DNA of 64,000 bases from Isochrysis galbana (Eukaryota > Haptophyta > Isochrysidales > Isochrysidaceae): NCBI GenBank assembly GCA_018136815.1, contig CM030933.1, positions 4,330,341 through 4,394,340 on the forward strand, given 5' to 3'. Position 1 is the first letter of the stretch. Each line of letters starts with the position of its first letter. Below, piece by piece: positions 36,858 through 47,660 of the stretch. The notes beneath the pieces are model-generated. The model saw nothing but the letters and a program-made list of their open reading frames with translations, was not told the origin of the DNA and ran no database searches. Position numbers and translations under genes: made by a program.

Positions 36858-37958
36858 ATGACGATAGGGAGGGAGCGATCGAGAGAGCTGAATCTCGCGC
36901 TCTCGCTGTTGGCCGCCATGCCGACCTTCGCCAGCGAGTGCGTCCCAGTGGCAACCACTATGGCCCACAGCCGGATAGTCGGAGGAGTCGAGGTTGACCC
37001 TCCTCGCAAGTACCAGTGGATCGTCTCGCTCCAGACGGACGGCGGCCGGCACTTCTGCGGCGGCACGCTAATACGGCCGCAGTGGGTCCTCACAGCTGCG
37101 CACTGCACGCAGAGCACGGTTGGTCAGGTTGTCATCGGCATGCATAGCATATCTGCCACCGACAGCTGCAAGGAAACGCGGAATGTCATACAGATTATCA
37201 ACCATCCAGACTACAACTCCGGCACGAGCGAGAATGACGTCTCCCTCTTGAAGCTCGATTCGCCTGTCGCCATGTACGCTCCAATCGATGTCCTCAACGG
37301 CTATCTTTCTCCCCCGCAACACGACGCGGCTGGTGAGCTTCTGACTGTCGCTGGCTGGGGCACACTAACGTCCGGTGGTTCAACTCCTGACAAGCTCATG
37401 GAGGTGGACGTGCCTGTGGTGAGCAATGCTGATTGCAACACTGCGTATGGTTCCGGCTCAATCACCGCCGACATGATTTGTGCCGGCCTCTTAGGCACAG
37501 GCGGCAAGGACTCGTGCCAAGGCGACTCGGGTGGCCCGCTTTTTGCTGTTGACAAGGGCGGAAGCTATGTGCTGATCGGCGTTGTTTCATGGGGAAGCGG
37601 CTGCGCTGATGCCGATTACCCTGGGGTATATGCGAGAGTTTCATACTTTCGATGGTTCCTTTGCGCCAACCTCGGCGAAAGTTGCTCGCCCTCTCCACCA
37701 TCCCCACCTCCTATACCGGGTATCTGCTCGAACACTTGTGACGGCCAATCCCAAATGTCTTCGGACGGCTTCTGTGATGATGGAGGTGAGGGATCAGAAT
37801 ACTCATATTGTCGGTACGGCACAGACTGCGAGGATTGCGGCCCTCGGCCATTTCTCTCACCCCAATCCCCGCCACCAAGCACGGAATCTAGCGGCTTGCT
37901 GTCCTGGTTGCTGCCAAATGGCGCCTCGTTTAGTGAGTACTTCTCGACTTGCAAATAA
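36858..37958 (+). CDS. Secreted trypsin-like serine protease (S1A) with Cys-rich C-terminal module
   Basis: Intronless, 366 aa. Start ATG 36858 follows a GA-rich leader and opens a signal peptide (LNLALSLLAAMPTFAS, 11-26). The activation site is RIVGG (39-43). Catalytic triad: H82 (TAAHC), D127 (NDVSLL), S224 (GDSGGP). D218, six residues before the Ser, is the S1-pocket Asp, so cleavage after Arg/Lys is expected; SWGSGC and YPGVYARV are intact. After a Pro-rich linker, residues 290-330 form CSNTCDGQ...DGFCDDGGEGSEYSYC...GTDCEDCGPR, a repeat-type Cys-rich module common in secreted proteins of marine algae. The protein ends with Pro/Ser and a hydrophobic GLLSWLLP stretch. Role: extracellular or vacuolar proteolysis, made as a zymogen. 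Confidence 0.92.
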   Translation: MTIGRERSRELNLALSLLAAMPTFASECVPVATTMAHSRIVGGVEVDPPRKYQWIVSLQTDGGRHFCGGTLIRPQWVLTAAHCTQSTVGQVVIGMHSISATDSCKETRNVIQIINHPDYNSGTSENDVSLLKLDSPVAMYAPIDVLNGYLSPPQHDAAGELLTVAGWGTLTSGGSTPDKLMEVDVPVVSNADCNTAYGSGSITADMICAGLLGTGGKDSCQGDSGGPLFAVDKGGSYVLIGVVSWGSGCADADYPGVYARVSYFRWFLCANLGESCSPSPPSPPPIPGICSNTCDGQSQMSSDGFCDDGGEGSEYSYCRYGTDCEDCGPRPFLSPQSPPPSTESSGLLSWLLPNGASFSEYFSTCK

Positions 37959-38288
37959 GTGTGGCCGTGGAGACAGGTCCGTCAATCGCAGATCCGTCGC
38001 GCATTTCGATGATGGAGCGGCTTCGTTGCAGAATCATAAGAGGTCGCGTTCCGTCGAAAGTAGGACAGATTGGGTTGAGCCATCGAATGTCCACGGTCGT
38101 TTTATTATTGGTTACGTGACCCGTCTATATCACTAGTTTGTATACGGATGCCAATGCGAATCGTAAAAGTTCCGCCCCGCCCGTCAACCCGCCCCCCTTT
38201 GTGCGAATCGTAAATGTGCCATGTGCAGTTTGTTTGTGCCAATGGCTCAGCTCCTACTGTCGTGGATAGGGGGAGCCACACCGCGCCG
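37959..38288. other. 3' flank of the trypsin gene
   Basis: No gene or repeat recognised. Confidence 0.4.
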
Positions 38289-38470
38289 CACGCTCTATCT
38301 TTAGAGCGTGTCCCTTCCGCGCCCCGTTCTTTCCCTCTTCATCCGCGCCCCGCCCTTCCCCTTTTCCCGCGCAACTACTTTTACAAGTAGGAGGCCAATG
38401 GGGGCCTCGCGCCCCCCTCTCTCCAGCTCGCAGACACCCCGCAGCATTCCCCCCCCCCCTTGTGTGGGTT
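38289..38470 (+). mobile_element. Two LINE-type 5' ends with different hairpins
   Basis: Hairpin one, 38289-38310: arms CACGCTCTA and TAGAGCGTG, loop TCTT. Hairpin two, 38375-38390: arms CTACTT and AAGTAG, loop TTAC, followed by GCCAATGGGGGCCTCGCGCC and CCCCTCTCTCCA, matching the sequence after the hairpin at 62278 (GCCCATGGGGGGGCACGAGC then CCCCTCTCTCCA). Both are short fragments that end in unrelated sequence. Confidence 0.55.
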
Positions 38471-39159
38471 GCTCGCTTTTGGGGCTAGACTATGAAAATA
38501 CATACGAGGTGCCTCAAGCCCCACTTAGACGATGACACCGCACCTCGCGCGATCTTGTGGTGGAGCCTTGGAGGCCGCAGTGTGGTGCCTCGTTCCGTTG
38601 TCGCAACCGGAGACCCATCTCAGGGGCAGCTCGCAGGGAAATCGATGGAAAAAAGAACACATTCGAGAAGGTTGGAGGAGCACTCTTCACTCTCCAGTAA
38701 AGTATCCGGTAACCCCCACGCTGATTTTTTGATGGTGCTCCCCGCGGGTGGGGGAACGGTGACGGGGAGGAGGCCTTTCGAACGATGGCTCGGACCCCGG
38801 CTGCCCAAGCCTTTGGGGAGTTGGGAGAGGGGTGCTGGACCGACGGGGTGACGGTTACGCACAGGCAAACAGCATAGCGCAGGAATTAGGAGGGAATCTT
38901 CTAAGAGCACTAAGAACCCATAATTGGTTCATTAAGAACGGCCGCACTGGAGTAACGCATAATAACGCACGCCACGCGGTCAAATTGTGTAATCAAACGG
39001 TGAGCACCTCAGAGTTGCACAAGGGGCAACCGTTCCTTGGATCGGTGGCATACCTAAGTGCGACAGAACCTAAAACGCTAGCAGCCGCAAGCAAGGAGGG
39101 CAAACGAGGCGAGAGGCAACGCCTCCTCGTTGGCAGCGTGCAGGACCTGCCCACAGACA
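38471..39159. other. Unassigned, one possible relic frame
   Basis: A plus-strand frame at 38840-39080 reads GDGYAQANSIAQELGGNLLR, ALRTHNWFIKNGRTGVTHNN, ARHAVKLCNQTVSTSELHKG. It has coding texture but no start, and runs straight into a family A element. Possibly retroelement-derived. Confidence 0.3.
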
Positions 39160-39690
39160 CAGAGCTGTGCTCCCAAGCTCCCAAGCCCCTGCAGGCCATC
39201 TGGGGACCTGAAGTGGGGCCGCAGGCGCGCGCCATGGGCCCCCGCCGCAGGGAAGAGAGGAGGAAGAGGGAAGAGAGAGGCGCTAACGTATCTTCTTGCC
39301 CCGTCTAGGTAAAAGAAGATGGGGGGCGCCGGAGCCAGGAGGGAAGGGGAAGGGCCGCGGCGAGCCGCGGCCACTCGCTCTGGCGAGGGAGATTAGCGCT
39401 CTGGACCCCTAAATTCACGAGTGCCCCCCCCCCCCTGCGTTATTTTACCCGAAAGGGGTTTCCCCCCAGCGTGGCCTCGAGGAGAGGGTGTGCTGGGGTG
39501 CGCAGGGTCGGTGCGTGCACTGGGGGGAGGACAAATATCGAGCGAGGGGAGGGGGCAGTGCGTAGTGCCCCCTCCCCCCGGTACCACTCGGACACCAGGC
39601 TCGCCAGGCATGGCGGGATTCCGGGAATGAAAAGTTGTGTCCAATTAGCTAGTGGGGTTGGCTAGGATATAACATTAATCATTTAATTTA
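39160..39690 (+). mobile_element. Family A retroelement, 5' truncated
   Basis: From GCTCCCAAGCCCCTGCAGGC the sequence follows 62700-63225: CGCAGGCGCGCGCCATGGGC at 39221, a C-run at 39425, GGGTTTCCCCCCAGCGTGGC at 39456, GGCATGGCGGGATTCCGGGA at 39607, CCAATTAGCTAGTGGGGTTG at 39641, and AACATTAATCATTTAATTTA as the tail. Confidence 0.85.
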
Positions 39691-39849
39691 GTTCAGTTTT
39701 AAGGATGCTAGCTGTTAGCCAACAAGACCTTCTCCAAGACTACAATTTCTAACGACCTTCAAGTTGAAGCTTCAAGTGTTCATCTCCGCCTTATCTATCT
39801 CAACTCTCCATATTACCGGCGGTAAAGGGTGCGCGGCGTGGGCGCCGCG

Positions 39850-40809
39850 ATGGTGAAGTTGGCATCGCGCCCGTCCCCGAAGGGCAGTCGGCTCTCGGCT
39901 GAGGGCAGCGAGGCAAGGGTGGGCGTGGGCAAGAAGAAGCACATGCTAGGTCACTCACTGCTGCCCGCGCTCCAGGCGGCCGCCAAATCGATCGAGAAGC
40001 CGAGTGAGAAGGCGAGAAGGAAGAGGGCGGCCAAGTCGGCTGTCCTTGGAGCGGTAGAAGGTATGCGCGCCTCTCTCGACGAGCTACTGGCAGAGGGCGA
40101 GGCGCGTGCGGCGGCAAAGACGACAGATGTCGGGCTCACTGCCAAGAAGAGGCTCAAGCTCATCGCCGAGGAGACGGTGAGCGCATGAGAGAGGGAGAAG
40201 GGAGGGGAGTAGCAGGGGCCCAACCCTTGCCTCTCGTTCGGATGCTTGCCGCAGCAAGGACATCGGCCCAGCTGCCTGCCATGTCCGCCTGTGAGTAGCT
40301 GCAACTTGGACTCGGCGTGATACGAGAGTAAAAGGGAATCAAAAGTCTGCTCCGTAGACGTCTGATTGGCGCAGCCATACCAGCATTGGACTAGTAGTCG
40401 GCAGTGTGCGGTGACAACCACCATCCTCTCACAGTGGGAATTACGGGAGGAGGACATGGGTTGAAGCCAGCCTCCTTTTTGACCACCATCATGGCTGCAC
40501 TCTCAGGCCAATATGCTCGATGTGATTGAGCATCCCGCATTCATCGCGGACCCGTTTGCCGCCCTGAGTGCGCATCTCGAAGCCACAGTGGATCAGCAGA
40601 ATAGCCGCGCCCTAGAAAAGAAGATCGAGCGTGTGCAGAAGAATGGTGGTGATGCGGCGGTAAGGAGTGCCAATAAGCGTGCCCCAGGTCCCAGCCACAG
40701 CAGAGGCATCCACAAGAGCTCCATTGCTGGCCGCAAAGCAGGGATGAAGCAGCACAAACGGAGCGGCTGGACAAGTGTCAACAGCAAGCGGAAGCCAGTT
40801 CGACGTTGA
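39850..40809 (+). CDS. SLX9: SLX9/FAM207A-like ribosome biogenesis protein, two exons
   Basis: Exons 39850-40176 and 40507-40809 join in phase 0 (ACG|gtgagc ... ctctcag|GCC) to 209 aa. The join restores the family core: GLTAKKRLKLIAEET then ANMLDVIEHPAFIADPFAAL, SAHLEATV, as in SLX9 proteins where a basic helix precedes F-x2-DP and an H-L motif. The protein is small and very basic at both ends (KKKHMLGHS; KHKRSGWTSVNSKRKPVRR), as expected for a nucleolar pre-40S factor. Human FAM207A is about 230 aa. The frame is open upstream of 39850 but only with GTG. Immediately preceded by a family A element ending near 39690. Confidence 0.72.
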
Positions 40810-41087
40810 TGTGATCGAACCCCTCAGGAGGAACCTCTCAGGAGGGGTATGATACAATCTTGCAGGATCAAGTATAGACTGGCTTGCACATTACTTCTCT
40901 GCTTGCTTCGCTTGCCCGCGCACCAAAATACACCTGCCCCTCTACATGTGGTGATGTCGAAATGTGAGAAATATACTAGCCGTACTACAGTACTAGTAGT
41001 AATAAACTACTACTACATCGTATTCTCGCCGCGCACGCGGCTGTGTACCCACTACTCTCACGCAAGCATTGTAAAAATTCTATAATG
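40810..41087 (-). mobile_element. Old LINE 3' end
   Basis: 41020-41035 read on the minus strand gives CGCGTGCGCGGCGAGAATAC, close to the shared 3' end CGCGCGGCGAGAATATTA. Upstream in element orientation is degraded. Confidence 0.4.
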
Positions 41088-41368
41088 TTTTTACCACCAT
41101 GGACCCACTCACACATACCCAGACGGGCACGCAAGACAAACCAGCAACGTCGTAAGGCCTGCCCGACCCCCACACTCCGAACCAGGTCCTAGGTAGTGCA
41201 CCAGGGCCGGACCCCGGAAACCGAAGAAATAGGAAAGAAGGGGGGCAGGGGAAGAGGTGGAAGGAGGGAAGTTAAGGGCGGTGTTTAGCTAGTGTCGGGA
41301 GGACCGAAAACTAGTAGGTGTGTAGCCCAGAACCTTCAGATGTTCTTTTTTACCACCATGGACCCACT
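41088..41368 (+). mobile_element. Short LINE 3' fragment with 22-nt target-site duplication
   Basis: The insert 41110-41346 is flanked by a 22-nt direct repeat (41088-41109 and 41347-41368, beginning TTTTTACCACCATGG). The insert matches the reverse complement of 7765-7990 and ends GTAGCCCAGAACCTTCAGAT, GTTC, then the T run of the duplication. It lies within an older repeat, whose interrupted halves are 41030-41109 and 41347-41600. Confidence 0.75.
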
Positions 41369-41394
41369 ACCACTACTCTCACGCAGCAAATTTT

Positions 41395-41640
41395 CTGTAC
41401 CCCCACTCCCCGCCCCCCCGCCCCCCCCCCCCGGCGCCATCCCATCCGGCGACTCCCCCCGTTCACAACTAGCTACTAGGCGCCACTGGGGGACTGGGGG
41501 GATAGGGGTGAAGGGCTGCTAGATATGGGCGCTCCGGTTGCCGCCCCCCCCCCCCCCCCCCCGGTGATCCGTTCCCCCCTTCATCCTGCGTCTACCGGGT
41601 AGGCGGCGGCCTCGGTCCCGACTTATCTTGTATCTTGTAA
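41395..41640 (-). mobile_element. Degraded family B 3' part
   Basis: Minus strand: GATCACCGGGGGG, CCATATCTAGCAGCCCTTCA, CCCCAGTGGCGCCTAGTAGC, matching 24290-24400 with many changes. Homopolymer C runs at 41421-41431 and 41546-41562. Confidence 0.55.
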
Positions 41641-42595
41641 ACAAGCGCGGGGCTCTACCGTGTAGCCACGCCCTATCCCCCTTAACCTTTGCCCCCCCTC
41701 TACCTCTACCTGCCTTGCGGCTTCTCCCCTTGTGCACTGTGCACTACATAGGGGCTCGGGGTGTGGGGGTGTCAGGGTTGGGCGGGGTGCTCCGGCCCCT
41801 AGCGGTTCGGTTCCCTCCTTCCTGTGCCACTAGGTGACCCTATTGTCTTGTGGCAGTTTTCCGGTTTCCAATAAGGGTAAGGGTAAGGGAGCAAGGGGTA
41901 AGGCTGTGGGCTTGAGACCATTATTTTTCTAATGTCGAGCTCCTTAACCACCCTCGCAATGGTCTCGGAGATCTCCAGATTGAAGTATTTGTCATACGAA
42001 ATATAGAGGGCTAATCGCCAATCATCTTGCGGGGGTGTTATTGCTCGGGGCGTGCAGCCCCGGTCTCTCGCGGTAGGCCGTAGCCGTTGGAAGAGCAGGC
42101 CTAGCTTGCGGCTTGAACCAGGAGGTGGTACCTAGCTGAATGAATAATCGATTATTCGCATTCAATTTACCAACCAGTGAGCAAAGGGGTGCCGGTGGTA
42201 GCCCTAGAATGCGGAGGCACCCGAGCCAACCGACCTGGGCTTCCGAAAGTCTAACCTTCGCTCTTAGCACTAGACAGCGTGCGCTTAGTTCGCCGGGACG
42301 CGCGTCATTTTCCCTGTGCAACAAAAACAGGCGTGTGTGGGGAGGGAGGGCATTCGCTTCTCCCACACTCCAAGGGGACCATTGCCACTCCCCTCCAGAC
42401 CGGTAGGAAATTCCTTGGCCTAGAGGAGCGTGGACAAGTCCGCAAGCCTTCTAGGTCGAGAACTTGAGACAAAAGAAACCACTTCACTCGGGGTGTAGTA
42501 CCTCATCGGAAACCATCCCCGTGAATCCGCTCAACGCCTCTTTGGGAACTTTCATTACAATAAATGCCGTGCTAGTGGACGACTGCGATTGCTAC
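41641..42595. other. Unassigned, repeat-like
   Basis: 41690-41800 resembles LINE 3' UTR on the minus strand (CACTACATAGGGGCTCGGGG on +). A minus frame at 42022-42366 (LFLLHRENDARPGELSARCL) is not convincing. No gene. Confidence 0.35.
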
Positions 42596-44753
42596 CTATC
42601 TTCGTCCTCGTGGTGTCTTCGATGTGGTGGAACGTGCGGCGAGATCCCTTGATGGCAACGCCATCGCTGCTGTAGCCCGGCTGTTTGCGGTATTTCGTAT
42701 AGTATCGCACTGCTTACGCGGCGTTGATCGCATCGAAACAGCACTAGCGGAAGCCCTCGAAGCTCGGCTTATGAGGCGCTTCACGGCGCTAGCCATCCCA
42801 TCTTCGTTTTCGCCGATTCCAGCAACCTCGTTGACGCTAATCTTAGTCTCATCGCCCGGGACGCGTGGAGCTAGGCGAAGCAGAGCTTCCACGAATCCGA
42901 AAAAGGCGATGCTACCAACGGGGGGTGGATCCCACCCGTGCCCGAAGTCTTCAGTCTCGAGCCTGGCTGCGGTAAAGGCAGCACGAACCTCTTGAGCACC
43001 CATGCCTGCTCCTTGCTCGCCCAGGATGCGTTCGAACGCGGCCTGGCTCATCACCCATTGCTGCGCGCTCCTATTCGTTGCAAAGCGCTCAAAAAGCAGA
43101 CGTGCTCCATCGAGAGCATCCACCGGTGGCATCGCTGTGTGCAGAGCTTCACATTGGCAATCAGCCACCAATGAGGCTGGGTGCTCCCCTGGTGCAGTCG
43201 CAAGGCGTAGTGCTGCACTCACAACGGAGGCCTTGGTCTCAACTTCATCCTCGTCCGCCCCCGCTATAGCCATTGAAGGAGAATGGTTCACTTCCACCAG
43301 CAGTGGTGTCCCTGTCGAATCGAGCATAACATCCATACCTAGGATCTGAAAAGAACGACGAGGAGCTGCTGCACCGACCTGCATCGCATTGGCGGTGCCC
43401 GTCCAAAGGTTTGCGGACGGCGAATTGCATGAAGTGCCATCGGAGCAGTCAAAGACAGTCGTGTGGGCGTGGGCGATGGTGGGAGCGATTGAAGCAACGG
43501 TGAGGGCGATAAGGCGCCTCACTCGACACCACACAAACTCAGCATCGATTCCACGCGCCTCCAGGTCAGGCAATAGACGCTCGATGGCCTTCTTATTTGA
43601 GGCGCCCCCGTCGACTCCTTGATTGATGGAGGAGTTGGAGAGGTGCATCCGTGCATCGTGCTGATTTGAAGCAGACACCGGGGACCACTGCCTCGAGGCG
43701 AACCGCGCAACACCGCGCCTGCAAACTCAAAGATGGGGGGCGGTGAGTGCGTCATGCTGCACGCAGGGCGCTGAAAGGCACGCTCGAGCACATTCATAAG
43801 CACACACCGTGAAAGGTAGGCCCGCAGCGGTGCGGCACTCGTGATGATGACGTAGAGGCGCAGGTCAAACTTGAGGCCGTCGATCAGCATGGGATTTGCC
43901 AGGTAGGTCTGCACTACCGCACGCGCTGGGGCTGCGGTAGCATAATGCGCAAGGCAAGGCGATGCGTGAGCTCGCGATATGCCTCACCCAATGAGAGAGT
44001 TGTGGTACAACATCGCAAAGGACAAGGTGCTACAGAGGCAAAGCTCGGGGCGGGGAAGGCGGGGGGGGGGGGCAGTGCGGCAATGCCGGGGAAGGCAAGC
44101 GGCATACCCTCCTTACTCTTGAGAAAGGCGCACAGCTCCGAATGGCTACGCACAAGCTTGATTCCCGTACCCTGGCAGCCGTTGTCCGGCTTGATGATGA
44201 ATGCATCAATATTGGCACACTCCCCCGTCTCCGCAGCAACTGCGATAGACGGCGCTCTCGTGCCCACAGCCGATGCGTTCGCATCATATGACTCAATGGT
44301 GAGATCTGATGAGCTGCACTCGTCTCTGTCGCGTATCTCGCAGTGGTGGCGGTGCGCGCGCAGCTGGGCCGCCCACGATTTTTGTCCCACCCACCACGTC
44401 TCCGGCGCGAGCCTCAGGTATTCGCTCGGGTAGAGTCGACGAGCGAGATCGAGCAGCCTCGCGAGGCAGACTTTACGACATATGCGCACCATTGCGTAGA
44501 ACCGGTTCACCTGCGCCTGCGGAGGAAGCGCGAGGAAGTGCGGCCGCCGAATGGGCTCGTCCCACCAGATGACTGACGCAGCGCGGCTCGGCCGCCCGCG
44601 CTCTTCGTGCCAACGATTGCGCGAGAGGACGAGCTCGAGGACCTGGCGATAATACTTGGACGACGCGTGCTCCGTGTTAACCACGCGCGACGCGCCGCCT
44701 TCCCTGCCCCGCGTTGCGCGGCCGACGAGAGGAGAGGCGGCGGCGGCGGCCAT
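42596..44753 (-). CDS. Tubulin tyrosine ligase-like (TTLL) enzyme, three exons
   Basis: Exons 44753-44108, 43931-43808 and 43718-42596 join in frame (GT-AG; phases 1, 2) to 630 aa. The TTL ATP-grasp core is complete: [17 protein letters not shown]-type N-lobe, [18 protein letters not shown] (186-203), [41 protein letters not shown]...[12 protein letters not shown], and [20 protein letters not shown] with VNHSPS supplying the Mg-binding Glu and Asn. KPDxGCQGxGI is usual for glutamylases of the TTLL4/6/13 group, so polyglutamylation of axonemal tubulin is likely. After the core comes about 90 residues ([46 protein letters not shown]) shaped like an EF-hand pair without good Ca ligands. Last 60 residues are basic. 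Fits the flagellate picture given by BBS1. Confidence 0.88.
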
Positions 44754-45580
44754 CGCCTCGCGCCGCCCGCCGATAGGAATTACTACTAAAAAGTAGAGGT
44801 AGAGGTACTCCAGTACCCTACTCTACTTTACTTTTCTGTACACAACTGTACAACTCCCCGATCGCGCAGGAGGAAGGATAGGGCGGTCAAACACGCATTT
44901 CTTCACTAAGTCAAGATTGAGGTTTTATCACGCGATCTTTAGGGTATTCTACTGGAAATGGGTACATTATGCAGAATCGGATCAGAAATATGCACATTTT
45001 CGACGCCATTCAACACACAGACACAGACACAGACACAGACCCAAAAACGTTTTCGCGCTCGTGCGAAATCGACGTCGACCACAAAAGTGCACCAGAGGTC
45101 GTGCTGTGCGACGCGCGCCTGCATTCCCCGGGCACGGTTACCCCCGGGCAGGCAGAGCAGAGCCCTGCGCGATCGCACGGCGTCGCCTGCGCCCTCCACC
45201 TCGCCTCTGCTGGCATCTGCTGCCAGCCTCTCGCGCGTGCAGTGCGCGAGTGCGCGGCTGGCCATGAGGCGTCAAAATGACGGTGCTGCGCACGATGGGC
45301 TGGCCCATCACGCGCGGCACGCGCCTCAGCATGGCGGGAGGGGGTGCCTACTGGCCTCTTGGCCGCGCAGACCCTCGCCAGAGCGGCCACAAACCGCTTG
45401 CGAGGCCACTAGCGAAGCCAGCGACCATCGCTGCGGCCGCCATCGCGCGCCGCCGCAGGAGAAAAAGATCAAACTGATTATAGTTTTGCCAAATCATAAC
45501 CTAAGTAATTCTAATTTTAGTCTTCATTTTACCAGTCCAAGACACATATGAGCACAATACATGACACATGACACATGACC
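44754..45580. other. Intergenic; one small unproven frame
   Basis: 45020-45045 repeats CAGACA. 45277-45477 (+) could encode a 66-aa basic peptide (MTVLRTMGWPITRGTRLSMA ...) with an acceptable ATG, but nothing supports it. 44783-44796 has CTACT-AAAA-AGTAG just upstream of the TTLL start. Confidence 0.35.
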
Positions 45581-45599
45581 ACCGGCATGCCCTAATAAT

Positions 45600-46482
45600 A
45601 ATAATAATAATAATAATAATTAATGTTATATCCTAGCCAACCCCACTAGCTAATTGGACACAACTTTTCCGTCCCGGAATCCCGCCATGCCTGACGAGCC
45701 AGGTGTCCGAGTGATACCGGGGGGGTGGGGGCATTGCCCCCTCCCCTCGATATTTGTCCTCCCCCCAGTGCACGCACCGACCCCGCGCACCCCAGCACGT
45801 CCTCTCCTCGAGTCCACGCTGGGGGAAACCCCCTTTCGGGTAAAATAACGCAGGGGGGGGGGGGCACTCGTGAATTTAGGGGCCCAGGAGCGCTAATCTC
45901 TCCTCGCCGAAGCGAGTGGCCGCGGCGAGCCGCGGCCCTTCCCTCCTGGCTCTGGCGCCCCCGTCTTCTCTTACCCAAACGGGGCGAGAAGACACGTTTC
46001 TGCCGGAGGGGAGAGCTGCCGCTCCCCCCTCCCCCCCTCTTCCCTTTTCCTCCTCTCTTCCCTGCGGCGGGGGCCCATGGCGCGCGCCTGCGGCCCCTCT
46101 TCAGGTCCCCAGGAGGCCGGCAGGGGCCTCGGAGCGCAGCTCAGGGGGCAAGTGAGGCTGGGGCATGGCCCTGGCCCCTCCTGCCTCTCCCTCGCTGGCT
46201 CTCGAGCCCCTGCCAGTCGACTGGAGCTGGTTGGGGGGTCCTGATCAGGGGGGCCCAGGGGGAGGAGGGGCTGGTCAGAGGGATGGGCAGGCCACGACGG
46301 GCCAGGGCGGGCGAGTCAGGCGGGCCTGTGGGGAGAGGAATGGGTCAGCAGGGCTGTGTGCTCCTGGCAAGCCATCAGGCGTGCCAGGAGAGTGGGTGGT
46401 TCCTCCCCCATGGCAGGGGAGGAGTGGAGAGAGAGGGGGGCTCGTGCCCTCCCATGGGCGAACTAAGTATAAACTTAGTTGG
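45600..46482 (-). mobile_element. Complete family A retroelement with 19-nt target-site duplication
   Basis: In element orientation (minus) it starts at the hairpin 46480-46461 (AACTAAGT, TTAT, ACTTAGTT) and ends GGATATAACATTAATTATTA with a TTA-repeat tail at 45600-45625. The 19-nt target duplication ACCGGCATGCCCTAATAAT occurs at 45581-45599 and 46483-46501. Same element, about 90 percent identical, at 62278-63237. It encodes no RT or endonuclease; frames within are GC artefacts. It must be moved in trans. Confidence 0.92.
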
Positions 46483-46501
46483 ACCGGCATGCCCTAATAA
46501 T

Positions 46502-46885
46502 GCCAATGTTTCGGTCGGTAGCCGACCAGTCTTACCATATATATGGGACAGTCGAACCATCGAGAGAAAAGGAGGGGTTGTCTCTCGAAATCGAACGTGC
46601 GACACTCGAAAACACGAGGCTGTCCGACGATTCTGCACGTCAACGTGAAAACAAAACTACTTTTTGTGCTCCATGTTGCATGTTGGGATGTTGTGCTATG
46701 AAAACGGGCGAATTATTGATTGGCCCGTGCTTGGCGGGCACGACTTGTGTGTCTCCGAACGTAAATGGCCGTGGAGGCCATCCATCCGTGTGTACAAAAA
46801 ATTCCAAAAGTGGGCTCGAGATGAGCGCGAAGCAGCCGGTGTCCAATCATGATTCACGATACGACTGCCCACAAAAATTGGGGTA
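46502..46885. other. Segment between two retroelement insertions
   Basis: A plus frame at 46505-46640 reads SVADQSYHIYGTVEPSREKE, GLSLEIERATLENTRLSDDS, ARQREN, coiled-coil-like, without start or continuation. Otherwise nothing. Confidence 0.3.
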
Positions 46886-46905
46886 GGCGGATATTTCAAT
46901 GAAAA

Positions 46906-47660
46906 AAAAACCTTTTAATATTCTTACCGCACTCGCGGCGAATGGAACCACTACCCACTACAAGTAGCACGTAGCATACTCTCTACACCCCCATTCCCCG
47001 GCCCTTCTCCCCCCGCCATCAGGCGGCTCCCCCCGTACACTACTAGGGGGATTGGGGTGGAGGGCTTAGATATGGTCCGGTGGCCCGCGCCACCCCCCGG
47101 TGATCTTTCCCCCCCTTCCTCCTGTGTCTCCGAGTGGGCGGCCCAGTCTGTCTCGTCTTATCCTGTAAACAGGCGCGAGACTTACCGATTTTCCGGTGGG
47201 CGGAGCTCTCGCTCGCGCCCACCCCCTTTTCCGCGCTCTCTCTCCCCTCTCCTGCGGCACGCGCGATGGCGCGCCTGCGGCAGGCCTGCAGCTGCCCTCT
47301 GGCGGCCCCTGGAGGCTCATGGAGGCCAGCTCTGGGGGCAGAGGAGGCTGGGGCTGGGCCCTGGCCTCCCCTGCCTCTCCCTCGCTGGCGCTCCCGAGCC
47401 TCTGGGGCCACCAGTCTGCACCTGTCTGCCTGTCGACCAGGGGGGGAGGGGGGGTTGGAGCAATGGGCTGGTCACGAGGGGCCAGGATGGGCGAATGGGG
47501 CGAGCCTGTGGGGAAGGGAGTGGGTCAGTAGGGCAGTGGCCTCCTGGCAAGCCATCAGGCATGCCAGGAGGATGGGTGGTTCCTCCCCCATGGCAGGGGA
47601 GGAGTGGAGAGAGGGGGGGGCTCGTGCCCCCCCATGGGTCAACCAAGTATAAACTTAGTT
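46906..47660 (-). mobile_element. Complete family B retroelement with 20-nt target-site duplication
   Basis: Minus orientation: starts at the hairpin 47660-47641 (AACTAAGT, TTAT, ACTTGGTT, one wobble pair), shares about 130 bp with family A after it (CCCATGGGGGGGCACGAGCC, CATGGGGGAGGAACCACCC), then diverges and ends AAGAATATTAAAAGG plus a T run. The target duplication GGCGGATATTTCAATGAAAA is at 46886-46905 and 47661-47680. No coding capacity for mobility. Confidence 0.92.

Noticed and set aside
44783-44796. Hairpin CTACT-AAAA-AGTAG upstream of the TTLL start
   Set aside because: Stem of only five, no LINE sequence follows; likely chance.
45725-46648. 307-codon frame across a family A insertion
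   Set aside because: It runs through the element, its hairpin and the target duplication into flanking DNA, so it cannot be a gene.
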